This document shows positions 1 through 8,231 of a stretch of 64,000 nucleotides of DNA, piece after piece; within the stretch, counting starts at the first letter, position 1, and each line of letters begins with the position of its first letter. The position numbers and the translations under genes were made by a program. The DNA comes from an uncultured Eubacteriales bacterium (lineage in GTDB: Bacteria; Bacillota; Clostridia; Lachnospirales; Lachnospiraceae). Location of the stretch: contig ONPU01000002.1 of assembly GCA_900319795.1 (NCBI GenBank), positions 119,681 to 183,680 on the forward strand, given 5' to 3'. The notes below the pieces were generated by a model. That model was not told the DNA's origin. It made no database searches and was given only the letters and a program-made list of their open reading frames with translations.

Positions 1-612
1 GGCTTCCGTAAGAGACGTCGCGTCCGTAATCGCGAGCGGCACGTCGAGAATCTTCGCCAGAGTCTGTACCAGATACGTTTTCCCGCATCCGGTCGGGCCG
101 ATCATGAGGATGTTGGATTTATCGATTTCCACGATGGAATCAGTGGAATCCGAGATCTCCTTTTTGGCTGCTTCCCGGTCCGCTTTCTTCTTTCGTTCGC
201 TTTCAATAACACGCTTATAGTGGTTATAGACCGCAACCGACAGTACTTTTTTCGCATGTTCCTGGCCGACAACATACCGGTCCAGGCTATGTTTAATCTC
301 ATGGGGAGCCGGAAGATCGAGGAGATCCGGAATCTCCTTCCCGCTCTCCTTTTTCTTCTCCTCTTCCTCGGGAGCTTCCTGCTTCGGACCGAAAAAGTCG
401 CTCATATTCATAAAGGTCATATGGGGAATTTTCTCAAACAGCCCTTTCAGGTCATCTCTGCCTTTGATCATGTCCAGACTTTTATTGATGCAGTCGTTGC
501 ATACGGTCCCCGCGCCCGGCAGATCAATCAGTCCGCCGCAGTCCTCCTCGGATCTGCCGCAGACCATGCAGTACCTGATTTCATTTTTCTTATCGTTCTT
601 ATCTTCACTCAT
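1..612 (-). CDS. clpX: ClpX ATPase, N-terminal part (cut by window edge)
   Basis: ATP-dependent unfoldase subunit of the ClpXP protease, acting in the cytoplasm. The first 204 codons are present and the gene runs off the left edge in frame. Reading the minus strand from the ATG at 612 gives an N-terminal four-cysteine zinc-binding domain (YCMVC, then VCNDC about 20 residues later), a short acidic/lysine linker, then the AAA+ start with '[11 protein letters not shown]' and a Walker A loop 'GPTGCGKT'. This order is that of ClpX rather than ClpA, ClpC or HslU. A Shine-Dalgarno-like AAAGGA lies about a dozen bases before the ATG. The htrA terminator separates it from the upstream gene, so its promoter should lie in the short space after that hairpin, though I see no convincing one. 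The zinc finger spacing is slightly wider than usual. Identification is firm. Confidence 0.95.
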   Translation of the reverse strand, partial: MSEDKNDKKNEIRYCMVCGRSEEDCGGLIDLPGAGTVCNDCINKSLDMIKGRDDLKGLFEKIPHMTFMNMSDFFGPKQEAPEEEEKKKESGKEIPDLLDLPAPHEIKHSLDRYVVGQEHAKKVLSVAVYNHYKRVIESERKKKADREAAKKEISDSTDSIVEIDKSNILMIGPTGCGKTYLVQTLAKILDVPLAITDATSLTEA

Positions 613-655
613 TAATTGTGCAATCCTTTATCCTATCGATTTTTTCTGTAATCGT

Positions 656-687
656 AAAAATGGGCATCGCTTTTTGCGATGCCCATT
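656..687 (-). terminator. Rho-independent terminator after htrA
   Basis: A perfect 12-bp stem (arms 659-670 and 676-687) with a 5-base loop is followed on the minus strand by a run of T. It sits 14 bases past the htrA stop and just before clpX, so it should end the htrA transcript. Confidence 0.85.
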
Positions 688-700
688 CGCGTTCAGGCGT

Positions 701-2599
701 TTATCCGAAGAAATCGAAGAATCCTTTGTCATTTCCGAAGAACTCGTCGAAATCCGGCAGCGGCTCTTGATTGCCTTCCTGACTGTCAGGATTTCCGCCG
801 CCCTCTTCAGGCGCTCCGTTTTCCGGATTCGGAGTCGGCTGCTGCTGTTCGTCGGTGAGTCCCGCTTCCTTCTTGCTTCCCAGAACCACATCAAGGCGAA
901 GCTTTTCAAATGCGTTCTTCTCCTCATTGAGCCGGCTGATCGAAAGCGTGATGGTTTCGTCGACGGAATAGGTGGACATGATATTGACCACATCGTCCTT
1001 CGTGGAAACGGCCACACCGTCCATCGCGGTAATGATATCTCCCGGCTTCACGCCGGCTTTATCCGCAGGACCTTCTTTTACGACCTCGCTGATGTAAGCG
1101 CCGGCCGGATAACCTTGCATCGTATACTGGGAAGGCATGGTCATGCAGCTGATGCCGAGATATCCGGCCTGGTCCGCGTCAACAACTTCTCTCGCCGTTT
1201 TACTTCCGAGCTCTGTAAGAATCGGCTTTGCGATCGACATCGGAATCGCGTATCCGATTCCTTCAACCATCACGCCGACGTCTTTCTGCTCGTTAATTCC
1301 GATCAGTTCTCCCCTCATGTTTACGAGAGCGCCGCCGGAATTGCCGGGGTTGATGGAAGCGTCTGTCTGAATCAGCGTTCTGACAGTCCCGTCAGCTTCC
1401 GTCACCTGTCTGCCGAGTGCGGATACGATTCCCTGTGTAACGGACTGGCCATAGCCCATGGCATTGCCGATGGCAAGGATCGGCTCTCCGAGCATCAGGC
1501 TGTCGGAATCGCCAATGCTCACGATACGGATACGGTTCTGCGTTTCCTCCGATACTTCCGATATCGGCACCGCGACGATCGCGAGGTCATAGTCCACATC
1601 CGAGCCTTTTATTTCGCCCGAAGCTGTTGTCTCATCTTCAAAAGTAACCGTAATGTCGGTCGAATTGTCAATAACATGATTGTTGGTCGCGATCAGATAA
1701 GCTTCTTCCGTCTGTCCGACGATAATACCCGATCCGGCGCCCTCACCTCTGTAGACTTCTTTCTGGCCGAATATATTCTGATATTCCTGCTCCGTCACAT
1801 TGGTGATTGAAACCATGGAAGGCATGATCTTTTTGACTACTTCGGGAGCTGTCAGCGTTTCTGCTTCAGCCGCAATTCCCTCATCGATCTGCGGGGCGGC
1901 TCCTTCTTCAGAAGAATTGCTCTCTTCAGCTGCAGCGGCATCCTGATTCTCACTGCTCTGAGTGACACTGTCCTGATTTCCGATCACTACTTCTTCCGCT
2001 GCCTTTTCTTCAGGCTGTTCCGCAACAGCTTCCGACTGATTCCGGGAAGAACTCTTTACAGCCCTTTTGAGAATCATGCTGGCGCCCGTGAAAATCAAAG
2101 CGAGCATCAGAGCGAATACGACTGCCAGACCGGCTACAAAACCGACGGTCCTTAAAGTATCCTTCTTCGACGGCTTGTTCTTCGGCTTTGTAGGAGTGGT
2201 GCCATATCTGCGGTCTTCATACGGGGACTGTTTCCTGTACTGATCATACTTGCTGTAGTACCGGCCGGACTCCTGCTGATTTTTTCCGCTTTCCTCAAGA
2301 CGCGGCGTCTCGGGAATCTGTTCGAATTCCGCGTCAGCAACTGTATTTCCTGTTTCTGCCGCTGTCTTTGCGGTGTCTGCAGCGGTGTTCGCAGCTGTCT
2401 CTACTGTGTCTGCAGTTGTGTTCGCGACTGTCTCAGCTGTGTCTGCAGCTGTGTTCACAACGGTCTCTACTGTGTCTGCAGCTGTGTCTCCAACTGTCTC
2501 TACTGTGTCTGCAACGGTCTTTGCAGCCTCCGCTTCGAACACCTCTGTCTCGTTTTTGTTCACTTCGCCTTTTTCATTTACATTAAACAATTCATCCAT
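701..2599 (-). CDS. htrA: HtrA/DegP-type membrane-anchored serine protease with PDZ domain
   Basis: Trypsin-like envelope quality-control protease, 632 residues. A cytoplasmic N-terminal region contains five 11-residue repeats (residues 30-84). One membrane segment lies at about 151-177, followed by an acidic Ser/Glu linker. The protease domain (about 250-450) has the full triad: His308 in 'NNHVID', Asp338 in 'DYDLAIV' and Ser421 in 'NPGNSGGAL'. One PDZ domain follows (about 475-575, 'GVKPGDIITAMDG'). The tail is acidic and aromatic, rich in Phe and Asp. The ATG at 2599 has a GGAG about ten bases upstream. The protein is longer than typical HtrA because of the repeats and the linker. The triad is complete, so it is expected to be active. 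Its nearness to wall-polymer genes fits a role in surface stress, which is inference. Confidence 0.93.
   Translation of the reverse strand: MDELFNVNEKGEVNKNETEVFEAEAAKTVADTVETVGDTAADTVETVVNTAADTAETVANTTADTVETAANTAADTAKTAAETGNTVADAEFEQIPETPRLEESGKNQQESGRYYSKYDQYRKQSPYEDRRYGTTPTKPKNKPSKKDTLRTVGFVAGLAVVFALMLALIFTGASMILKRAVKSSSRNQSEAVAEQPEEKAAEEVVIGNQDSVTQSSENQDAAAAEESNSSEEGAAPQIDEGIAAEAETLTAPEVVKKIMPSMVSITNVTEQEYQNIFGQKEVYRGEGAGSGIIVGQTEEAYLIATNNHVIDNSTDITVTFEDETTASGEIKGSDVDYDLAIVAVPISEVSEETQNRIRIVSIGDSDSLMLGEPILAIGNAMGYGQSVTQGIVSALGRQVTEADGTVRTLIQTDASINPGNSGGALVNMRGELIGINEQKDVGVMVEGIGYAIPMSIAKPILTELGSKTAREVVDADQAGYLGISCMTMPSQYTMQGYPAGAYISEVVKEGPADKAGVKPGDIITAMDGVAVSTKDDVVNIMSTYSVDETITLSISRLNEEKNAFEKLRLDVVLGSKKEAGLTDEQQQPTPNPENGAPEEGGGNPDSQEGNQEPLPDFDEFFGNDKGFFDFFG
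2348..2512 (-). repeat. Five 33-bp in-frame repeats in htrA (11-residue helix repeats)
   Basis: Residues 30-84 of HtrA are five units of the pattern A-D-T-x-E-T-x-x-N-T-A. An 11-residue period of Ala, Thr, Asp and Glu predicts an amphipathic helix of the kind seen in LEA or lipid-surface-binding proteins. The DNA units are also similar (gtctctactgtgtctgcagc-like), so copy number may vary between strains. Plus-strand reading frames over this stretch are by-products of the repeat. Confidence 0.8.
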
Positions 2600-2732
2600 A
2601 GCCTAATCTCCGTCCGCAAAAAAACGGCTGCTCCTTTGCTTTATCAATAGCAACAGAATAGCCGTAATATGTGTTAAAAATGTGACGTTTCCGGACGGTT
2701 TTTTAAATAATTCCGTAAAACAAGTTTTCCCG

Positions 2733-3683
2733 TCAGCCTGCCGTCTTTTCTTTAAAAATGTGATTCCAGAAGCCCTTGTTCATACTGATTCTCCGAATCA
2801 GCCACTCGGGAAGCTTTTCATAACTTTTGCCCAGCCGAAATCCCAGATACCGGCAGCAGCACTGCCATAAAAATCCCGGCACAAGATAAATTCTGCCGAA
2901 GTCAACAAGCTGCGTGATGACGGTCCTGACCATCTTCCCGCCCTCTTTTTCGGAATGAATCTGGCGAAACACTTCCGGGTGCATCGTCTGGGAGACTCCG
3001 TTGTCGAAGTTCCTTTTCAGCTGCTCCATATTGCTGTAGTTATGAGAGTGAAATACTTTTGCTTCCGCGCAGTAAGCGACCGCGTATCCGAGATTTAAAA
3101 TTCTGGCGGTATAGACGGTATCCTCATTAAAAATAGCAGGGGCCGAGAACCCGCCCATCTCCTGAAACGTCCGCCGCTCATACATGGCGCAGGTGTTCGA
3201 GCAGAAATAAGTTTTAATGCCGTATACCGGCAGATCATCGATGGTACGTTTTACGCTCTCATCCGGATAGTTGAAACTCCGGACGCATCCCTCGACAAGC
3301 TTCGCGTCTCTCTTGGGCAGCTGACGGGCATATGCCGCCTTCACAAGCGGGTCGGAAAACTCAGCAAGGAGCGCGCTGATCAGCTTCTCATCCGCCGGAA
3401 CCGCGTCCTGTGTCATAAAGAGGAGGTAATCGGCACCGGACATGCCGGCGCCCATGTTTCTCGTCGCGGCATGGTCGAACTCTTCCCTGCGGATATGATA
3501 AACTTCCGCGACAGGATTGGCGCTTAACACAGATTCGTCAAATTCCTGTTCATCCGTATTGATGATCAGAATATGAAGAGGCAGGATGTCCTGCTTTCCG
3601 AGCATTTGTAAGAGATCAGCGAATTCCGGACCGGGATTTTTGGTCGGAATAATCACGTCAATTGTTGGTTTCTTTTCTTTCAT
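2733..3683 (-). CDS. Family 2 glycosyltransferase, rhamnosyltransferase-like
   Basis: Cytoplasmic GT-A fold transferase of 316 residues, probably adding one sugar to the wall polymer. The N-terminus 'VIIPTKNPGPEF' is the nucleotide-binding strand. 'FMTQDAVPAD' near residue 92 is the position of the metal-binding DxD, and 'FNEDTVYTARIL' near 185 carries the usual acidic pair. The general look is that of rhamnosyltransferases of the RfbF/WbbL type, but the acceptor cannot be read from sequence. The gene lies between htrA and the LCP gene, and a terminator-like hairpin falls immediately upstream of it. It may therefore depend on read-through or on a promoter I cannot see. The Shine-Dalgarno sequence is weak (GAAGT). 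Confidence 0.8.
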   Translation of the reverse strand: MKEKKPTIDVIIPTKNPGPEFADLLQMLGKQDILPLHILIINTDEQEFDESVLSANPVAEVYHIRREEFDHAATRNMGAGMSGADYLLFMTQDAVPADEKLISALLAEFSDPLVKAAYARQLPKRDAKLVEGCVRSFNYPDESVKRTIDDLPVYGIKTYFCSNTCAMYERRTFQEMGGFSAPAIFNEDTVYTARILNLGYAVAYCAEAKVFHSHNYSNMEQLKRNFDNGVSQTMHPEVFRQIHSEKEGGKMVRTVITQLVDFGRIYLVPGFLWQCCCRYLGFRLGKSYEKLPEWLIRRISMNKGFWNHIFKEKTAG

Positions 3684-3710
3684 AGTATTACTTCATTTTG
3701 CTGTTTCGAA

Positions 3711-3748
3711 AAAAATACCATCCTCTTACATTCCGTAAAAAGGATGGT
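3711..3748 (-). terminator. Terminator-like hairpin between LCP gene and GT2 gene
   Basis: An 8-bp stem (3717-3724 with 3741-3748, ACCATCCT/AGGATGGT) is followed on the minus strand by TATTTTTTT. It lies 57 bases past the LCP stop and 28 bases before the next start codon, so it could end or attenuate the transcript. Confidence 0.6.
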
Positions 3749-3805
3749 ACTTTATTTTTCAATGAACATGTTCGGTCCTAAGACCCATAAAGACGCCGGA
3801 CCGTT

Positions 3806-5626
3806 TTACTTCACAACGTCCGCTTCACCTCCGGATTCCGCGATGACACTGTTCTTGACCGCGACATCACGGCTCTTCTCGGTAAGACCGGACAGAGCGG
3901 CGATATCATTGCTGTATTCAACCACAGTGCCGCTGCATGCATAGTCCTTCTCGTTGAAGAGGAATTCATGAAGCTCTTTGACGTTCTGTTCAAGTGTAAC
4001 GGGTACAACCGCATCCAGCTTCTTGGATCCCACATAGACATTCTTCTCGATGTGCTCAAACGGGAAGCCCGTCGTAGCTTCGATCTCAAAGTTGAACATC
4101 TGCGTGGCCAAAGAGATAATATCCGAGTTCGAAAGAGACGTCTTGCACATGGGGAAGACATCGTTGATCATGGCATTGACGGTATCCATACCGCGCTTCT
4201 TCGCCTTGTTGACCACTTTCTGAATCACAACTCTCTGACGCTGCGTACGCTTCATATCGTTTCCCGCGGTATAGCGGATACGGGCATATGAAACCGCCTG
4301 CACGCCGTTCAGATGGTATTCCCTGGGCATTTCTTCCGGAGGAATCGGCTCATATTCAAGGCCGGTTACCTTGGATGTTTCCTTGCAGTAATTGTTCATA
4401 TGGGTCACTTCCTCAAAAGTCATCCATACGTCAATACCGTCAATATCGTCCACCAGTTTCGCGACAGCCTGGAAGTCCACCACGACGTAGTCATGGATAT
4501 TGAGGTCCAGATTGCGGTTCAGCATGCTGAGAAGCTGACGCGCGCTGCCGTTCGCGTAAGCGGCATTGGACTTATCGTACTTTCCTTCCGCGGTCGTATC
4601 CGCGATCTGATAGGATACGGCGGAAGTATCTTTTCCATCCTCACTGTAATTGAAGAACTCGTTGTCCCTGTATTCGGAGTCCAGTTCTTCCTCTTCGGTA
4701 ATAGTCGGTTCCGCGACAAGCTCCGAGTCATCGGGAAGTTCGGCTTCTCCGCTGCCCTCTACCGGGACATCAGCCGCTTCACTGCCCGCCGGAACAGAGC
4801 TGCCGTCGTTGTCTTCCTCCACCGGCAGATATTCGCCGCTTCCGGAACCACTGCCGGAGCCGCTGCCTGAGCCACTTCCGGAACCACTGTCGGAACCGCT
4901 GCCCGAACCGCTGCCCGAGCCACTTCCGGAACCGCTGCCTGAACCGCTGCCCGAGCCGCTTCCGGAACCGCCTTCGTCATATTCCTCTACAGCTTCGTAA
5001 TCGTTTCCGCCTTCATCGCTTCCGCCTTCATCGTAGCTGCCTTCGTCATCTCCGCCTTCTTCGTAAACATCCAGTTCGCCTTCGTCATCGTCGCCCTGGG
5101 AAGAAACGGTAGGTCTGTTGCCGATATTCAGAAGGGTATCACGATAAATGGAGACCATGCGGATCTTTCCGGTATCATTGTTAATGCTGGCAATGATCAT
5201 CGTATCACTGTTGGCATAGTCGATCTGATCCGTATCTCTTGTATCAATTCCGACCAGAGCAATATTGGTATACCCTTTGAGGCTCTGATTCTGTGAGATG
5301 CCTTCATTTTCTTCCGCGGCGTCCGCATCGGCATTGGGATCCTCGGAAGCATCCGTATGAGCGATGATTTTCTCACCGTTCTCACCGGTCTTCGGAGCCG
5401 TTTCCGCTCCTTCCAAAGGCTCCGTGCTGTTCTGATCCGCGCTGACAACCCCACCGGAGGAAGTTTTGGCGGAACCGCCCTGTCCGGCAGCCGTACCGAT
5501 GTTCCGAAGACCGCTGTTAATTCTCGCAAGTACGAAAATCCCCGCCACGAGAACCATAAGCACAATCAGTTCGATCACGAAAATGATAATACCGGTCTTT
5601 TTTTTCTTAGGTCTTTTTCCAGCCAT
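3806..5626 (-). CDS. LytR-CpsA-Psr (LCP) family wall-polymer ligase with long insertion
   Basis: LCP enzymes transfer lipid-linked glycans to peptidoglycan on the outer membrane face. This one has 606 residues. There is a short basic N-terminus, one membrane segment (about 12-34), and an acidic Ser/Asn stalk to residue 117. The LCP core starts at 'NIALVGIDTR'. The first conserved arginine motif is 'SIYRDTLLNI' (Arg162), and the second arginine-rich motif is 'ARIRYTAGNDMKRTQRQR'. Between 'SIYRD' and the expected 'YDKSNAAYA' motif the core is interrupted by about 175 extra residues: an acidic Gly/Asp/Glu part, then about 40 residues of alternating Gly-Ser, then another acidic part. Typical LCP proteins are 300-450 residues. 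The context (wall-polysaccharide locus, next to a polyprenyl-phosphate sugar transferase) supports the role. Family assignment is firm; the polymer is inferred. Confidence 0.9.
   Translation of the reverse strand: MAGKRPKKKKTGIIIFVIELIVLMVLVAGIFVLARINSGLRNIGTAAGQGGSAKTSSGGVVSADQNSTEPLEGAETAPKTGENGEKIIAHTDASEDPNADADAAEENEGISQNQSLKGYTNIALVGIDTRDTDQIDYANSDTMIIASINNDTGKIRMVSIYRDTLLNIGNRPTVSSQGDDDEGELDVYEEGGDDEGSYDEGGSDEGGNDYEAVEEYDEGGSGSGSGSGSGSGSGSGSGSGSGSGSDSGSGSGSGSGSGSGSGSGEYLPVEEDNDGSSVPAGSEAADVPVEGSGEAELPDDSELVAEPTITEEEELDSEYRDNEFFNYSEDGKDTSAVSYQIADTTAEGKYDKSNAAYANGSARQLLSMLNRNLDLNIHDYVVVDFQAVAKLVDDIDGIDVWMTFEEVTHMNNYCKETSKVTGLEYEPIPPEEMPREYHLNGVQAVSYARIRYTAGNDMKRTQRQRVVIQKVVNKAKKRGMDTVNAMINDVFPMCKTSLSNSDIISLATQMFNFEIEATTGFPFEHIEKNVYVGSKKLDAVVPVTLEQNVKELHEFLFNEKDYACSGTVVEYSNDIAALSGLTEKSRDVAVKNSVIAESGGEADVVK
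4838..4972 (-). repeat. Gly-Ser codon repeat tract inside the LCP gene
   Basis: Alternating Gly and Ser codons (units such as ggaagc, ggcagc and ggttcc on the minus strand) form a short tandem repeat coding for about 40 residues, broken once by Asp. Such 6- and 12-bp repeats often change length by slippage, and any change in multiples of 6 keeps the frame. Confidence 0.85.
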
Positions 5627-5689
5627 AATACTCCTTTAAATGCTGCGGATTCATTTTCCTTTAAGCGGAAAAACCGCACATACATTCCT

Positions 5690-7096
5690 TCAGTAGGCAT
5701 TTTTATTGACAAAGCCCCTGAATACCGTCAAAAACAATATTTTTATATCAAGTCCGATCGTCCAGTTTTCTATATAATACAGGTCATAATCAATCCTTTT
5801 CCGGATGGATGTATCACCCCTGTATCCGTGAATCTGAGCCCAGCCCGTCATGCCGGGGCGCACCTGATGCTTGATCATGTAGCGCGGAATCTCTTCCTGA
5901 AACTTTTCCACGAAATACGGCCTTTCGGGCCGCGGTCCCACAAGGGACATGTCCCCTTTCAGAACATTGAAAAGCTGCGGCAGTTCATCGATGCTGGTTT
6001 TTCTCATAAACCGACCGATCGCTGTCACACGCGGGTCATCGCGAACTGTCCACTTTTTCTTTTCCGAAGACTCTTCCTGTACAACCATGGAGCGGAACTT
6101 GTACATCATAAACGGTTTATTCCGAAGTCCCACTCTCTCCTGACGGTAAATCAGGGGACCCGGTGAAGTAATCTTCACCAAAGCGCCGAATACGATCATC
6201 ACCGGAGAAAACAGTACGATGCACAGAAGGGATCCGACAATATCCATCAGCCTTTTGATCGCCGCGTAAAATGTATTGGTCAGCGGTACGTACCGGATAT
6301 TGATTACGGGAAGCCCCAGAATGTCCTCCGTATAGGGCTTCGTCGGAATGATATTATTATAGTCCGGTATAAATTTCGTGTGAACTCCGGATTTCTCACA
6401 CAGAGTCACGATCGTTTCCAGTCTGTAATATTCGGACAGACCCAATGTAATCGCAATCTCGTCCAGATGATTTTCCGGCAGAATGATCATCAGATTGTCA
6501 ATTCTGCCCAGCACCTTGATTTTCTTGTATTCCGTCCCCGCTTCCACGCGGTCATCCAGGATTCCCCGGATATTGAGGCCCCACTGAGGGTTGGCCTTTA
6601 CCCTGTCGATATACTCCTCGGCAGCCCTGCTGTATCCCACAAGCAGGATATTCCGGACAAAGCGTCCGTCTCTCCTCAGCTTCTTAATCACTTCCCGGAT
6701 CAGGAGCCGGATCAGCGAATCCGTAAATGCGTTGAGCGCGAAGAACGTCGCGAGCATCGAACGCGACCAGTGCATCCTTCGCGTCATGAAGAGCGCGAGA
6801 ATAACCAGCAGATATCCGAGAATGTTGACCAGAAAGACATTGCTGATTTCAGAACGCCTTCCCCGCATCCGGTTGGAGCGGTACAGCCCCACTGCCCAGT
6901 ACATGATGATGATCAGCGGAATAATAAAGAACAGCGCCGTCATATACTCCGAGAACGACACTGCCTCCACTGAGTTCACAGAAAATACAGGGCTCCGGTA
7001 CCTCAGATACCAGGCAAACCAGTAGGTACCGAAGATCACGAGTGCATCCATGATGGCAAGAAGATTATTGAAATACTTCTGATTCTTCTCGATCAC
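5690..7096 (-). CDS. Polyprenyl glycosylphosphotransferase (WbaP/CpsE-like)
   Basis: Initiating transferase that moves a sugar-1-phosphate from a nucleotide sugar to undecaprenyl phosphate. It has 468 residues: four to five N-terminal membrane segments (to about 130), a CoA-binding-like Rossmann region ('RNILLVGYSRAAEEYI'), a further membrane hairpin near 285, and the C-terminal bacterial sugar transferase domain. That domain shows 'SPGPLIYRQERVG', 'YKFRSMV' and 'GDMSLVGPRPERPYF'. The start is a GTG at 7096 with AGGGGA eight bases upstream. A candidate promoter and an inverted repeat lie directly upstream, so this gene probably heads its own unit with the LCP gene. It is likely to prime synthesis of the polymer built by the neighbouring transferases (inferred). 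Confidence 0.92.
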   Translation of the reverse strand: MIEKNQKYFNNLLAIMDALVIFGTYWFAWYLRYRSPVFSVNSVEAVSFSEYMTALFFIIPLIIIMYWAVGLYRSNRMRGRRSEISNVFLVNILGYLLVILALFMTRRMHWSRSMLATFFALNAFTDSLIRLLIREVIKKLRRDGRFVRNILLVGYSRAAEEYIDRVKANPQWGLNIRGILDDRVEAGTEYKKIKVLGRIDNLMIILPENHLDEIAITLGLSEYYRLETIVTLCEKSGVHTKFIPDYNNIIPTKPYTEDILGLPVINIRYVPLTNTFYAAIKRLMDIVGSLLCIVLFSPVMIVFGALVKITSPGPLIYRQERVGLRNKPFMMYKFRSMVVQEESSEKKKWTVRDDPRVTAIGRFMRKTSIDELPQLFNVLKGDMSLVGPRPERPYFVEKFQEEIPRYMIKHQVRPGMTGWAQIHGYRGDTSIRKRIDYDLYYIENWTIGLDIKILFLTVFRGFVNKNAY

Positions 7097-7136
7097 TTCT
7101 CTTTCCCCTGACTGCTGAGATTCATTCGCAAGATTT

Positions 7137-7165
7137 TAGGAACCCTGACACAAACAGCGTTCCTA
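7137..7165. promoter_or_regulatory. Inverted repeat just after predicted transcription start
   Basis: Two perfect 7-bp arms, TAGGAAC and GTTCCTA, are separated by 15 bases. They lie a few bases downstream of the -10 of the candidate promoter at 7175-7203 and upstream of the sugar transferase start. A repressor operator or a leader hairpin would both fit. Confidence 0.4.
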
Positions 7166-7174
7166 TAAACTCAC

Positions 7175-7203
7175 AATCTATCATAAGACTCCCGCTTTGG
7201 CAA
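7175..7203 (-). promoter_or_regulatory. Candidate sigma-A promoter for the sugar transferase and LCP genes
   Basis: On the minus strand, TTGCCA (7198-7203) is 17 bases from TAGATT (7175-7180). This is near consensus in the -35 and fair in the -10, about 80 bases before the GTG start. Confidence 0.45.
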
Positions 7204-7249
7204 GTTTTCTTTTCCCCGGGAGCCGTTTTTCGGTATAAATACAGAAACT

Positions 7250-8230
7250 TCAAAAAAATTCCGCAAGTCGTCTGACTACATTGATCCAAAGCTGGATCTG
7301 GATCCTTAAGAACGTCCGGGCCGAGCCCTTGAGGTAAAACGGCTCTCTTCCGTCCTTTCGGGACTCCGCGCTCATCCGGTATCCTTTTACAAGACCTTCC
7401 CGGTACTCTTTTCCGAACCCTCTGCGGGCGAAAAATACCGCCTTAATCAGGAATCCGGGCAAAAGCAGAGGCAAATTGAGGGCAATCTGCCACGGCGGCA
7501 TATTTTTGAAAATGAGGTACACACTGTTTCTGGACGTATTCCTGACCTTGAACAGGTTGTAAATGGATCCGCTCGAGGCGCTTCCCACATGCATGACTTT
7601 GGCGGAAGGCACAAACAGGTTCCTCCATCCGAGGAGCTGGGCCCGCCATCCCAGGTCGCAGTCTTCCAGGTAGGCGAAATGGTTCTCGTCGAAAAGACCG
7701 ATCTTAAAGAGCATGCTCATCCGGTAAATGGCGGCACCCGCGCAGGCCGAAAAGATCTCGCTGTTCTTTCGGAACGCTTTCTCATCCTTTCCCTTTCCGC
7801 GCGCGAACGACCATCCGAGTGCGCAGTAAAGGTCTCCCGCGTCGTCGATCTTCGAAGGATCGTCCATCCGAAGCATCTTGGCCTGGGCGGAGAACGCGTT
7901 CGGGTACCGTTCCATCGCTTTGACCAGCTGTTTCGTAAAAGCCGGATCCACTCTCGTGTCATTGTTGAGAAGGATCACATAGTCCATATCCCGGGAAGCG
8001 AGAATTCCGGTGTTCACTCCTCCGCAAAAGCCTGTGTTGGAGGCGAGAGGAATCAGGCTCACCCACGGATATTCCTTTTCCACATACTCCCTGCTGCCGT
8101 CGTCCGATCCGTTGTCCACAACGATGACCCTGTCCGGTTTCAGCGTCTGAAACTCGAGGGATCTCAGGCATGCGTCGATATATTCGATTCCGTTGTAATT
8201 CGGTATGACTACCGCTGTCTTCTTTCCCAT
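7250..8230 (-). CDS. Family 2 glycosyltransferase (rhamnosyltransferase WbbL-like)
   Basis: GT-A fold transferase, 326 residues, cytoplasmic and probably membrane-associated at the C-terminus. 'VVIPNYNGIEYIDACLRSL' is the nucleotide-binding start. 'LLNNDTRVDP' near residue 98 holds the metal-binding acidic pair, and 'YLEDCDLGWRA' the catalytic-base region. The whole pattern is typical of dTDP-rhamnose-using enzymes of the WbbL type, but the sugar is inferred. It is the last gene of the long minus-strand run beginning at the peptide transporter. Only one base separates it from the stop of the upstream two-domain transferase, which implies coupled translation. Confidence 0.85.
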   Translation of the reverse strand: MGKKTAVVIPNYNGIEYIDACLRSLEFQTLKPDRVIVVDNGSDDGSREYVEKEYPWVSLIPLASNTGFCGGVNTGILASRDMDYVILLNNDTRVDPAFTKQLVKAMERYPNAFSAQAKMLRMDDPSKIDDAGDLYCALGWSFARGKGKDEKAFRKNSEIFSACAGAAIYRMSMLFKIGLFDENHFAYLEDCDLGWRAQLLGWRNLFVPSAKVMHVGSASSGSIYNLFKVRNTSRNSVYLIFKNMPPWQIALNLPLLLPGFLIKAVFFARRGFGKEYREGLVKGYRMSAESRKDGREPFYLKGSARTFLRIQIQLWINVVRRLAEFF

Positions 8231-8231
8231 A

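Noticed and set aside
464-1810. Long plus-strand open frame opposite htrA
   Set aside because: It lies antisense to a complete HtrA with an intact triad and has no family resemblance. Similar long antisense frames opposite the glycosyltransferases come from the GC-rich codon pattern.
2368-2606. Plus-strand Leu/Ser/Val-rich frames over the htrA repeat
   Set aside because: Low-complexity by-products of the 33-bp repeat on the other strand, without ribosome sites.
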